Below, piece by piece: positions 13,846 through 20,962 of a stretch of 24,803 bases of DNA (position 1 is its first letter; the number at the start of each line of letters is the position of its first letter). The notes beneath the pieces are model-generated. The model was not told where the DNA came from and made no database searches. It saw only the letters and a program-made list of their open reading frames with translations. Source of the stretch: a virus; the IMG/VR virus record IMGVR_UViG_3300037070_004261, positions 1 through 24,803 of that record; one strand, written 5' to 3'. A program made the position numbers and the translations under genes.

Positions 13846-14286
13846 ATGAGTTTCGATACCCAACCAACCCGCATTCTGACCGCAGATGAGATCTTCGCGG
13901 CCAAGGACATCGAAGAGCGAACGGTAGAGGTGCCCCAGTGGGGTGGTGCCGTGCGTATCCGAACGTTGAGCCAGAAGCAGTCCGCGGAGTTGCGTAGGAA
14001 GGCACAGCGCATCAACCCAGCAACGAAACAATCTGAGTTGGACAACGAGGCGCTCGAGCAGTTGCTGTTCATTGAGGGCGTCATCGAGCCGAAGTTCAGC
14101 ATGGCTGATTACGGGCGACTAGGCGACAAGTCGATGATGGCCATGACGACCGTGCTCAAGGCGATCATGGACGCGTCCGGATTCTCTTCTGAGAGTGTAG
14201 ATGAGGCGACCAAAAGCCCTATTGAGGGATCCCTCGTTGCGGTTCGAGTACACCCTGGCGAAGATGCTGGGGATGACGAGAGCTGA
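13846..14286 (+). CDS. Tail assembly chaperone (gpG-like frame)
   Basis: 146 residues. ILTADEIFAAKDIEERTVEV (10-29), a WGGAVRIRTLSQKQ strand, and the helical RRKAQRINPATKQSEL and LKAIMDASGF segments follow the first-frame (gpG-like) chaperone pattern of siphoviruses. It would bind the tape measure during tail assembly. GAGGAGG lies just before ATG 13846. The C-terminus after residue ~128 turns acidic and low-complexity, as expected of the zero-frame tail beyond a frameshift site. The second frame overlaps it from 14201. It lies directly upstream of the tape measure gene, apart from the inserted HNH gene. Confidence 0.75.
   Translation: MSFDTQPTRILTADEIFAAKDIEERTVEVPQWGGAVRIRTLSQKQSAELRRKAQRINPATKQSELDNEALEQLLFIEGVIEPKFSMADYGRLGDKSMMAMTTVLKAIMDASGFSSESVDEATKSPIEGSLVAVRVHPGEDAGDDES
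14201..14286 (+). other. Overlap window for a programmed +1 or -2 ribosomal frameshift
   Basis: The two chaperone frames overlap only here. Classic -1 slippery heptamers do not lead into the right frame, since the second frame is +1 relative to the first. The most plausible places are A-CCA-AAA-G (around 14209-14216) and GGA-TCC-C (14227-14233). Confidence 0.5.
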
Positions 14287-14431
14287 ACTCGTTACCCGAA
14301 TGAGTGGCGCGGAGTTCGCTCATTGGGTGGCGTACCACATCCTTGAGCGGCGTGACGAGGAGCGGGCTATGCGTCGCGCCAGGAATCGGCAGCAGGCAAT
14401 GCAGTTGAGCAAGCAGGCGAACCGGGGTTAG
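14201..14431 (+). CDS. Tail assembly chaperone, gpT-like frame (probably made by frameshift)
   Basis: 76 residues when read from ATG 14201. DPSLRFEYTLAKMLGMTRAE (10-29) and RMSGAEFAHWVAYHILERRD are the usual gpT-like module that recruits tail tube subunits. The frame is closed upstream by TAG at 14198-14200, so any join to the gpG-like frame must occur between 14201 and 14286. Relative to the first frame this is a +1 (or -2) shift. Candidate slip sites are AAAA (14212-14215) and TCCC (14230-14233). A shift at TCCC would join EGS directly to SLRFEY. Independent initiation at ATG 14201, 14265 or 14274 cannot be excluded. Confidence 0.72.
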   Translation: MRRPKALLRDPSLRFEYTLAKMLGMTRAELVTRMSGAEFAHWVAYHILERRDEERAMRRARNRQQAMQLSKQANRG

Positions 14432-14434
14432 TCG

Positions 14435-14443
14435 ATGCCTGTG
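14435..14443 (+). other. Possible remnant of the original tape measure start
   Basis: ATGCCTGTG, three bases after the chaperone stop, would encode Met-Pro-Val before being cut by the HNH insertion. The tape measure resumes at 15136 with ATT-CCG-GTT (Met/Ile-Pro-Val). The similarity covers only nine or ten bases, so this is suggestive rather than proven. Confidence 0.35.
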
Positions 14444-15106
14444 CTAAATGCCGAGAGGCAGGGTCGCCAACAATCGGTGTTGCTTGCTGAAGTTGCACGG
14501 CCCGCACGCGACGCGCAGATTCGCCGCAGTATGCGATCCGCCGCGAGCGAGCGGGATCACATGGTCAAGCGTGACCTCGCGCCATTTGAGTTTTGTGTTG
14601 CACAAGTAGCACGTGACTTTGTCGCGTTTGATAATTGCGTTGCGGTCGACCGGCTCGGTGGTGACGCCAGCGATCCTTGCGCGTCGGCGGGCGGCTTTAT
14701 CGGCTCCATGAGTACGCTCCCACTCACGTATATAGGCACGACCTTCTTCGGTGCTGCGTCGATGTTTAGCGTATTCACGCTTTCGCTCGGCGTTCTGCTG
14801 GTTATAGGTTTTCTGATACTCGTCGAGTCGGACCTTATTCGCTGCTCTCCACTTGGTCATCTTAACCCTGACTCGCTCCGGGTTGGCTATGGCATAGGCG
14901 CGCGCTGTCTCCCGATGGCGGCCAGCATTGGCTCTGGCTTGTGTTCGTGCCCGTTCTCGTGCACATGGCTTGCACAAGTTGCACAGGAATCGACCCTGAG
15001 CAAAGAACTCTGTCACAGGAACCCACTGCTTGCATTGACTGCAATCGCGTTCTTCGACACCGGTCGTTGGATTGAAGCGGTGTTCCTTACGCTCCCCGCG
15101 AGGCAC
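14444..15106 (-). CDS. HNH homing endonuclease, reverse strand
   Basis: 220 residues from GTG 15106. The HNH domain is C-terminal: CYLCN (166-170), LDHVIPLARGGSHTAANLRV (180-199) and CGPCNFSK (201-208), which gives the His182 general base, Asn196 and two zinc-binding CxxC pairs. The N-terminus has a further Cys cluster (C22, C25, C42, C45, C48), then a long Arg/Lys/Glu-rich helical region. GTG is chosen because a TACAAT promoter box lies six bases upstream; TTG 15148 would extend it by 14 residues but overlaps the tape measure start. It is wedged between the chaperone and tape measure genes, pointing backwards, which marks it as a mobile insertion. No ribosome site, so translation may be leaderless. 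Confidence 0.85.
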   Translation of the reverse strand: MPRGERKEHRFNPTTGVEERDCSQCKQWVPVTEFFAQGRFLCNLCKPCARERARTQARANAGRHRETARAYAIANPERVRVKMTKWRAANKVRLDEYQKTYNQQNAERKREYAKHRRSTEEGRAYIREWERTHGADKAARRRARIAGVTTEPVDRNAIIKRDKVTCYLCNTKLKWREVTLDHVIPLARGGSHTAANLRVACGPCNFSKQHRLLATLPLGI

Positions 15107-15112
15107 GGAACT

Positions 15113-15118
15113 ATTGTA
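15113..15118 (-). promoter_or_regulatory. -10 box of the second HNH gene
   Basis: Reverse strand TACAAT (five of six consensus bases) within GGTACAATA, exactly six bases before the GTG start. No good -35 is seen 16-18 bases upstream. The same box and spacing occur before the third HNH gene. Confidence 0.5.
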
Positions 15119-15120
15119 CC

Positions 15121-15126
15121 GGAGGG
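15121..15126 (+). promoter_or_regulatory. Ribosome binding site that points to an ATT start for the tape measure gene
   Basis: GGAGGG lies nine bases ahead of ATT 15136, ideal spacing. No ATG, GTG or TTG occurs in this frame between the upstream stop at 15073 and the conserved N-terminus, so the ribosome site decides for ATT. Confidence 0.6.
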
Positions 15127-15135
15127 AGCACTCTA

Positions 15136-17322
15136 ATTCCGGTTCCAATCAGCGAACTTTTCATCACGGTTGGCGCCGACGTTGCTGGTGCAACCGCTGG
15201 TCTGAACACGCTCAGCAATAACATCCAAAACTTCGGACAGCGCATACAACGTTCAGGGCGAGCCCTCACGACTGGGCTGACTTTGCCGATTGTGGGCGTG
15301 AGCGCGGCTGTGTTCTCGGCAGGCTCTGATTTTGAGCATGCTTTCACACAGGTCAGGCGCACCGTAGAGGGACTTGACGCCACGCAGCTCGAGGACTTGC
15401 GCCAGAGTCTGATCGACATGAGCAAGACGTCGGCTGGTGGGCTGAAGACGGCCAGTCAGTTGGCTGAGATCGCTGCGGTTGGTGGTCAGGTCGGTATTGC
15501 TGGCGAAGATATCAAAACCTTTACGAGTCTGGTTGCTCGTCTGAGTCTGGCAACAGATCTGCCATTCGGAGAGATCGCTGAAGATATCGGTCGTGCGATC
15601 AACGTCATGGGCCTGGCGAGCAAGGACTTTGAAGCTTTCGGATCGGTCATAACTGAATTGGGAAATAGGTTCGGTGGCACCGAGCGTGACATTCTGGAAT
15701 TTAGTCGAAGGTTGGGCGGTACGCTCACCGCTCTCGGTGTTAAGCCGGCACAAGTAGAGGCGATTGGTGCTGCATTGTCAGCAGCAGGTATTTTGCCAGA
15801 GGCAGGTGCGACATCGGTCAACCAATTCTTTGTAGATATGGTCAATGCCCTGAACGAGACAGGTGGGGCATCGGAGGAGGCGAAACAGAAGATCCAGAGC
15901 CTGAAGGATTCGATCTCGGATCTTTCAAGTAATCTTGCCGTTGCTGAGGCGCGGCAAAAAGAGTTTGGCCGTAACACTCCCAAGTCTGCGATATTGGCTA
16001 ATCAGGTCGCCATTGACAAGTACAAGCGTGAACTCGGCCAGGCCAATACGAAGATGGATGAGTTCTCGTCGTCGGCCGCGGGCGGTAAATTGAGTATTTC
16101 TGGAATGGCAAAGGTTGCCGAGATTAGTGAAGATGCCTTCCGCGGGCTTGTCAAAAACGATCCTGCTCAAGCATTTGCTAGTTTTGTAGCCGGCTTGAAA
16201 AACATTCAGAATACCCAAGGTCCGGCTGGGGTTACCAAGGCACTAGAGGATTTGGGTATTACTGGGGATCGTCAGCGCGAGACGCTTTTAGGGCTTGCGA
16301 ATGCACAGCAAGATCTGACATCGGCTCTGGATATCGCAAACACGGCATGGACTGACGCGACTGCCTTGCAGAACGAAGTCAATGCTGCCATGCAGGACAC
16401 CCAGAACCAATTCACGTTGACGGCCAACACTATCCAGTCCGATGCAATCCCGGTTTACGATAAGCAGAAAACTGCCATTCAGAAACTTATCGATCAGATC
16501 AATAAGAACTTTATCCCAGCGCTCGAGGGAATCGCCGATAAGATTCCAGCGTTATCGGATGATCAGCTCAAGGGATTTATTGCTCTTGCGGCGCTCGGCC
16601 CTGCGCTGATCGCGGCCGGCATAGCGGTTTCAGCCATAGGTGCGTTGGTCAGTCCACTTGGTCTTGTCATCCTTGGCCTTGTTGGGCTGGGGATCGCGTT
16701 CGATCAGATCGCCAACAACTGGGAGAACACAAAGGCGATTATGGACAAGATCCCGATGCTGTCTGGTGTTGCGTTCGCTATCGACTTCGTCAAGAAGCAT
16801 GGCGACGAGATCAAGGCTGTGTTGGGTGGCATCGTTACGGAGGCGGGAAAATTTGGCGAGGACTTCAATCGTAAGTTGACGTCAGCCGTCCTTGGGGTGG
16901 GCGCGATCTTTGAGGCGTTCGGCACGTTCCTGAGCAGTTTCTTCGATACGGTGATTTCGCCCATCCTCGACCGATTCAAGGGCTGGATTCAAGAAAAAAT
17001 TGTCGGCGCGTTTATTAGTATTCTGGAGTTCCTGCAAACACTGGGGGTCACATCGCTGCCGGGTGGTGCAGATATTGGGTCGACTATCAGTGGACTCAAG
17101 GCCGCACAGGCCACCGCGGCGGGTGGTGGTGGTGGCGGCGCAGGGGGCTTCGGAGACGTGAGCGTCACCATCAATAATCCGCAAGTGACCAGTCAGGCAC
17201 TGCTTGACCGGCTAGCGCAGCAGGTGTCGAATGCGGTGACAACTGCGATGGTGACCGCGGAGCGCAGCGTAGTTGTGCCGCCACAGCCACTGCCTGGCCA
17301 AGTGCCAGGGACACCCTTCTAA
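15136..17322 (+). CDS. Tail tape measure protein (ATT start proposed)
   Basis: 728 residues from ATT 15136. It sets tail length and is ejected with the DNA. The N-terminus PVPISELFITVGADVAGATA, a helix with GQRIQRSGRALTTGLTLPIV, the TMP-core pattern near residues 90-235 (TSAGGLKTASQLAEIAAVGG, AINVMGLASKDFEAFGSVIT), a coiled coil at about 247-311, a hydrophobic segment at about 480-520 (LGPALIAAGIAVSAIGALVS) and a Gly-rich stretch near 660 all fit the family. TTG 15283 would delete the first 49 residues, including the conserved start, so ATT is preferred. At about 0.15 nm per helical residue it would measure a tail of roughly 110 nm. Its stop overlaps the next ATG by one base. Confidence 0.88.
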   Translation: MPVPISELFITVGADVAGATAGLNTLSNNIQNFGQRIQRSGRALTTGLTLPIVGVSAAVFSAGSDFEHAFTQVRRTVEGLDATQLEDLRQSLIDMSKTSAGGLKTASQLAEIAAVGGQVGIAGEDIKTFTSLVARLSLATDLPFGEIAEDIGRAINVMGLASKDFEAFGSVITELGNRFGGTERDILEFSRRLGGTLTALGVKPAQVEAIGAALSAAGILPEAGATSVNQFFVDMVNALNETGGASEEAKQKIQSLKDSISDLSSNLAVAEARQKEFGRNTPKSAILANQVAIDKYKRELGQANTKMDEFSSSAAGGKLSISGMAKVAEISEDAFRGLVKNDPAQAFASFVAGLKNIQNTQGPAGVTKALEDLGITGDRQRETLLGLANAQQDLTSALDIANTAWTDATALQNEVNAAMQDTQNQFTLTANTIQSDAIPVYDKQKTAIQKLIDQINKNFIPALEGIADKIPALSDDQLKGFIALAALGPALIAAGIAVSAIGALVSPLGLVILGLVGLGIAFDQIANNWENTKAIMDKIPMLSGVAFAIDFVKKHGDEIKAVLGGIVTEAGKFGEDFNRKLTSAVLGVGAIFEAFGTFLSSFFDTVISPILDRFKGWIQEKIVGAFISILEFLQTLGVTSLPGGADIGSTISGLKAAQATAAGGGGGGAGGFGDVSVTINNPQVTSQALLDRLAQQVSNAVTTAMVTAERSVVVPPQPLPGQVPGTPF

Positions 17323-17651
17323 TGGCTAGCTTCGGCGCAGTGAGTTTCGTTGCTGGCATCGATTCGTTTCAGGAGAACCGGGAAGGCCGGGTGACCATCA
17401 TAGAGATTCCTGGCGGCGACAACTTCTACGTCGATCTGGCAGGGCGCACGCCGCTCAAGCTGAACCTGAACATTCTGCTTGCCAGCCTGGGCGCGTGGGC
17501 CACGCTGAACACGCTGCTGGGCACGGAAGCGTCGCTAGTCGTGGAGACGCTTGATACCCACGATGCGGTGCTGATGAGCCTGTCTCGGCCTGCACAGCAA
17601 CCCGATGGGCAGACCATCGCTACCGCTCAATTCGTGATTACTGACGCCTAG
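17322..17651 (+). CDS. Small tail protein following the tape measure
   Basis: 109 residues, TAATG-coupled to the tape measure gene. GGDNFYVDLAGRTPLKLNLN and SLGAWATLNTLLGTEASLVV suggest a compact beta fold like distal-tail or gpU-type proteins, which sit between the tube and the hub. Position fits a Dit-like role, but it is shorter than classical Dit proteins, so the name is left open. No cysteines or membrane segments. Confidence 0.55.
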   Translation: MASFGAVSFVAGIDSFQENREGRVTIIEIPGGDNFYVDLAGRTPLKLNLNILLASLGAWATLNTLLGTEASLVVETLDTHDAVLMSLSRPAQQPDGQTIATAQFVITDA

Positions 17652-18722
17652 ATGCCTGCCACGATCCGTGAAACCGAACTAGTAGTGACGGTCGGTGGAC
17701 ACATCGTCAGTAACGCCATCGCAGTAACGGCCAGTCTCGGCTATGACATGAACTACGGGCAGGCAACGGTCACGATAGCCGGCGAACAGCCTGACATGAC
17801 GTACTACGATACGGTCACCATCAGGGTGAGTGCAGGCGGCGATACGCATACGTGGTTCAGCGGGTTGCTCGTACAGGTTGAATTCACCTTGTACCCAAGA
17901 ACCCTGGCGCTTCAATGCCGTGGGCGTATGTTCATGCTGGAGCAGTTCAAGATGCAGGGTGAGATAAATCCTGCTGACGGCGCGGTGTTCCTAGACGACA
18001 TTACCGGCGGGCCAGCGACCGATCAGACTATCGTGAGTACGGTGATTGACACGGTGGGGCTGAGTTTGAACGGCGGCAGCATCGGCGGGACCGGGACGAT
18101 TATGGGCACGGTCGCACCGGAAGAGTTTGGCTGGAAGTCGGGCGAGTCGGCGCTTAGCTACATCCAACGAATTGACTCGATCTCGCTGGGCTACCGGACC
18201 TTTGAATCAACAGGCGGATCAATTTACCGTACGCAAGTCTCTAGCGTTCCGTCGGGCGGCACAGACATGAGTTTTACGGCAGGCGTAGACATCGCTGAAG
18301 GCAAGAACACTCGCAGCGTCACGGAAGCCTTCAACGCTGTTCGCGTGGGCGGCTACGCAGTGGGTGACTATGCCGACCCGCGTGTCTGGTACGCCGAGGG
18401 TAGCGCAGACGTAGTAACTGGCACTCAGGTCTACAGCTTCAACAGCCCGATGATCGAGCGCCGTGCCGATTCTTCACCAGGCCAGGGAATCTCTACTGAG
18501 GCAGTCGCAAACTACTGGCTGGGTGAAGTCAACAGGGAAATCATCAAACTCACCATGACGACGCCGCGCAATGACGACATTGGGCCAGGCCAGATTCACC
18601 AGATCAACAACGGCTCGCGACTGAACATCTCTGAGCGGTTGTGGGTCCAGCGGGTTGACAAGTCTTATACGACCAGTGGCGCAGTTAGCCAGAGCATTAC
18701 GTACATCGGCGGTGGCGGTTGA
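17652..18722 (+). CDS. Tail hub / baseplate protein (gpD-like)
   Basis: 356 residues. The opening beta strands (VTVGGHIVSNAIAVTASLGY), a DTVTIRVSAGGDTHTWFSGL strand, a LALQCRGRMFML stretch and the mid-region SGESALSYIQRIDSISLGYR resemble the gpD/gp27-like hub proteins that close the tail tube. C-terminal DIGPGQIHQINNGSRLN and ITYIGGGG strands fit. It starts directly after the preceding stop, and its end overlaps the next gene by four bases. A hub role is supported by order and layout, not by a specific signature. Confidence 0.62.
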   Translation: MPATIRETELVVTVGGHIVSNAIAVTASLGYDMNYGQATVTIAGEQPDMTYYDTVTIRVSAGGDTHTWFSGLLVQVEFTLYPRTLALQCRGRMFMLEQFKMQGEINPADGAVFLDDITGGPATDQTIVSTVIDTVGLSLNGGSIGGTGTIMGTVAPEEFGWKSGESALSYIQRIDSISLGYRTFESTGGSIYRTQVSSVPSGGTDMSFTAGVDIAEGKNTRSVTEAFNAVRVGGYAVGDYADPRVWYAEGSADVVTGTQVYSFNSPMIERRADSSPGQGISTEAVANYWLGEVNREIIKLTMTTPRNDDIGPGQIHQINNGSRLNISERLWVQRVDKSYTTSGAVSQSITYIGGGG

Positions 18723-19330
18723 CGTTCCAAGACGACTCGCGCATCACGGAAGAAGTGTCAACTGCGGTAAATGCAGATTTAGTCAACATGTGGCGTAGCG
18801 CCATCATGAAGGCGCGCCAACAAGACAGCGAGCGCAGGCCAGCCGACACCACTACAGCGCTTGTTATCAACTTTGATGGCGCCGGCTTGCCGCTCTCGAT
18901 TGGTATGGGCGGTGTGCCCCAGTTGCCGCCGGGCGCATACCGAATTGTTGGTTGTCACATGACTGCCGCTATATGGAACCCGGTCACCCGTTTATTGTCG
19001 CCAGTATCGGTGACTGCTAGCGTTGACTTGCGCCTGGCGAGCGTCGGCTTGTGGGCCAGCGGCGGAACCCCGTTGTATCCGCCCGGATTGCCGCCATCGC
19101 TTAGCAATCAGATCGAGGCAGAAATAGACTTGACCGGGTGGACAACCAGTCTCCAGCCTGGCGACCTGATCTCGTACGTACTCACGGATATTGCCGGTAC
19201 TGCCACGGTGCTGACGCTCACGCTTTCACTACGCCGCGTTGACCTGATCGGGGTTCAGGTGAACACTCTTGACGATGGCGACACGACTTTTACGGACGAA
19301 GACGGCGTCCCGTTTGAAGTGAGAGGTTAG
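18719..19330 (+). CDS. Tail-tip or fibre-associated protein
   Basis: 203 residues starting at TTG 18719 with a TTGA overlap on the hub stop. It begins MTFQDDSRITEEVSTAVNAD, followed by an amphipathic helix (MWRSAIMKARQQDSERR), then a beta-rich body (PGAYRIVGCHMTAAIWNPVT, LTLSLRRVDLIG). The N-terminal helix could attach it to the hub. No known family is recognised. Confidence 0.5.
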   Translation: MTFQDDSRITEEVSTAVNADLVNMWRSAIMKARQQDSERRPADTTTALVINFDGAGLPLSIGMGGVPQLPPGAYRIVGCHMTAAIWNPVTRLLSPVSVTASVDLRLASVGLWASGGTPLYPPGLPPSLSNQIEAEIDLTGWTTSLQPGDLISYVLTDIAGTATVLTLTLSLRRVDLIGVQVNTLDDGDTTFTDEDGVPFEVRG

Positions 19331-19975
19331 ATGCCACTACATTCAAGCGCTTCTGGGACAGAGCTGCATGAGAGTAAGCGGCAGAAGCAGCCAGTTCGCG
19401 CGGCGTCGATAGCCAATGTGACCATCGGCACGCCTGGTACGACGATGGATGGCGTCACGCTTGGCACTGGTGACCGCGTGCTGCTCAAGGACCAGAGCAC
19501 GTTGAGCGACAACGGGCCGTACGTTTGGACAGGTGCAGCTACTCCGCTTGCGCGTGCATCTGACGGGGCTCTCAGTTCCGACTTTGTCGCGCTGTTCATC
19601 ATCGGCGTCCAAGAGGGTACGGTCAACGCGGGCACGCACTGGGTGTTCACGTCGGACACAACGGGCTTCGCCATCGAAGTCGACGACATTGAATTCACCA
19701 ATATGACCAACCCGGTATTCGGGTCGGCTGTGACTGCGCCAAGCTTGACGGCTACAGGTCTGACTGGTGCGATCAATTCGAGCCGCTATGCAGGTGCAGT
19801 GAACGGAGCTGCACCGGCCAGCGGCTCGTTCCTGGTCGGGGACTACGTCGTTGATCGGACATACGGCGGCATGTGGATCTGTACCGTGGCTGGCTCGCCC
19901 GGCACGTGGCGATCTCTGGGCGCGCCGCCTGACGTGGCTGCTGCTCGTCTGTATCTAGCAACCAACTACTCCTGA
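19331..19975 (+). CDS. Tail fibre-type protein with repeat-like beta domain
   Basis: 214 residues, starting directly after the previous stop. VRAASIANVTIGTPGTTMDG (22-41), VTLGTGDRVLLKDQSTLSDN (42-61) and GPYVWTGAATPLARA are the well-known domain found near the N-terminus of many phage tail fibres. A later segment GDYVVDRTYGGMWICTVAGS suggests another small beta domain before a short C-terminal tail. It is probably a short fibre or fibre connector. Confidence 0.72.
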   Translation: MPLHSSASGTELHESKRQKQPVRAASIANVTIGTPGTTMDGVTLGTGDRVLLKDQSTLSDNGPYVWTGAATPLARASDGALSSDFVALFIIGVQEGTVNAGTHWVFTSDTTGFAIEVDDIEFTNMTNPVFGSAVTAPSLTATGLTGAINSSRYAGAVNGAAPASGSFLVGDYVVDRTYGGMWICTVAGSPGTWRSLGAPPDVAAARLYLATNYS

Positions 19976-19985
19976 AGGATGACCC

Positions 19986-20387
19986 ATGCCAGTCAATAAC
20001 TATCCCATCTTTATCGCTACGCCCAAGGTTGGGATGGTCCGCATCTCGACAGCCAATACGTTGCGTGATGGGACTGGCACGCTGGGCGACGTGATTACGG
20101 GTGCAACGTTCGGGACCAGGGTGGATCGTATCCACGTTCGGGCGCAAGGCACGACTACGGCGGGCATGGTGCGTCTGTTCATCTCGGACGGAACGAACAT
20201 CCGCTTTTGGGACGAAGTGTCGGTGACCGCAATCACGCCATCGGCTACGGTGCAAGCGTTCGAAGCGACGATCATCACGCCCGATGCAGCGAGTCCATTG
20301 CTGGTATTGCCTAACGCCTACGTGCTCAAGGCTGGGACGCACAACGCTGAGACGTTCGACGTGATCGCACATGCTGGGGATTATTGA
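19986..20387 (+). CDS. Beta-rich virion-associated protein
   Basis: 133 residues. GAAGGATG precedes ATG 19986. It begins MPVNNYPIFIATPKVGMVRI and contains RVDRIHVRAQGTTTAGMVRL, then VLPNAYVLKAGTHNAETFDV and a terminal AGDY. This is an all-beta pattern seen in small phage tail-region proteins of unknown role. The stop (20385-20387) abuts the stop of the reverse-strand HNH gene. A second copy of its last codons (YAGDY and stop) lies at 20944-20960 on the other side of that HNH gene. Confidence 0.6.
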   Translation: MPVNNYPIFIATPKVGMVRISTANTLRDGTGTLGDVITGATFGTRVDRIHVRAQGTTTAGMVRLFISDGTNIRFWDEVSVTAITPSATVQAFEATIITPDAASPLLVLPNAYVLKAGTHNAETFDVIAHAGDY

Positions 20388-20921
20388 TTACGTCAAGTGA
20401 CGCCAACTCTTACGGCGCACTATAAACCCGATCATGGTCTGGTTCACTCCGTATTCCCGCGCCAAGGCTATCTGCGTTACCGCGCCGGTTGCATACCTGA
20501 TACGGATGGCTTGTACATCGTGATCGGTCAGCTTAGCCCGGCCATTACGCACTCCTTGGTACTTCTCTGGATGCGTATGCGTAGGGTTTTTGTCACCAAA
20601 TCTACGGTGGTCGGCCCGCCGTCCTTTTCGAATCATGTCTGCGGTGTTGTGAGCCGCCGTGCCCAGGAACAAATGGTCCGGCCTGACGCACAGCCTCACG
20701 TCACAGTGGTGGCAGACGAACAGCCCTTCAGGGATTGTTCCAAAGTGAATGCTCCAAGAGATTCGGCTGGCTCGCTGGTTACGCCAAGCAGTTCCGTTCC
20801 AGACGTGAGTTACGCCATAACCGTGGCTGGCTGGGCCTGTCCAGAGCCAGCAGTCGGAGGTCTTATCAACGTGCTTCCAGAATCGTTCTTCCAGCGGCTC
20901 TCGCGTATACGTTCGTGGCAT
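20388..20921 (-). CDS. HNH homing endonuclease, reverse strand
   Basis: 177 residues from ATG 20921. It follows the HNH_3-type layout: CWLWTGPASHGYG (24-36), GTIPEGLFVCHHCDVRLCVR (61-80) and PDHLFLGTAAHNTADMIRKG (81-100), with His71/His72, Asp82-His83 and Asn92 as core residues. C-terminal residues 121-177 (KLTDHDVQAIRIRYATGAVT, IALAREYGVNQTMIGFIVRR) form a helix-turn-helix for target binding. Another ATG at 20927 and an upstream TTG/ATG-like region up to 21011 are in frame, but the TACAAT box ends right at the 20927 ATG and is six bases from the 20921 ATG, as in the other reverse HNH gene. It is inserted between two tail-tip genes. Confidence 0.85.
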   Translation of the reverse strand: MPRTYTREPLEERFWKHVDKTSDCWLWTGPASHGYGVTHVWNGTAWRNQRASRISWSIHFGTIPEGLFVCHHCDVRLCVRPDHLFLGTAAHNTADMIRKGRRADHRRFGDKNPTHTHPEKYQGVRNGRAKLTDHDVQAIRIRYATGAVTQIALAREYGVNQTMIGFIVRRKSWRHLT

Positions 20922-20927
20922 GGGCAT

Positions 20928-20933
20928 ATTGTA
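20928..20933 (-). promoter_or_regulatory. -10 box of the third HNH gene
   Basis: Reverse strand TACAAT inside GGTACAATA, six bases before ATG 20921 and abutting ATG 20927. The context and spacing match the box at 15113-15118. No clear -35 is visible, and no ribosome site lies between box and start. Confidence 0.5.
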
Positions 20934-20943
20934 CCCAATTCTT

Positions 20944-20960
20944 ATGCGGGCGATTACTGA
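20944..20960 (+). other. Remnant copy of the upstream gene's 3' end
   Basis: ATGCGGGCGATTACTGA matches 14 of 17 bases of 20371-20387, the end of the preceding + strand gene. Both encode AGDY followed by a stop. The copy sits between the HNH gene's start and the next gene, so the insertion appears to have left two versions of the gene end. Confidence 0.45.
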
Positions 20961-20962
20961 GT

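Noticed and set aside
13361-13849. + strand frame opposite the lipoprotein
   Set aside because: Low-complexity composition, no domain, and antisense to a gene with signal peptide and promoter.
13786-14031. Upstream extension of the reverse lipoprotein frame
   Set aside because: The extra 82 residues would sit antisense to the chaperone start and would bury the signal peptide, which must be N-terminal.
14435-15136. Long + strand open frame opposite the second HNH gene
   Set aside because: It is antisense to a gene with intact HNH motifs, has mixed low-similarity composition and no domain. Only its first nine bases are of interest, as a possible gene-start remnant.
20397-20960. + strand frame of 187 codons opposite the third HNH gene
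   Set aside because: Antisense shadow of a clear HNH_3-type gene. Only its last codons (YAGDY and stop) look meaningful, as a remnant of the neighbouring gene.
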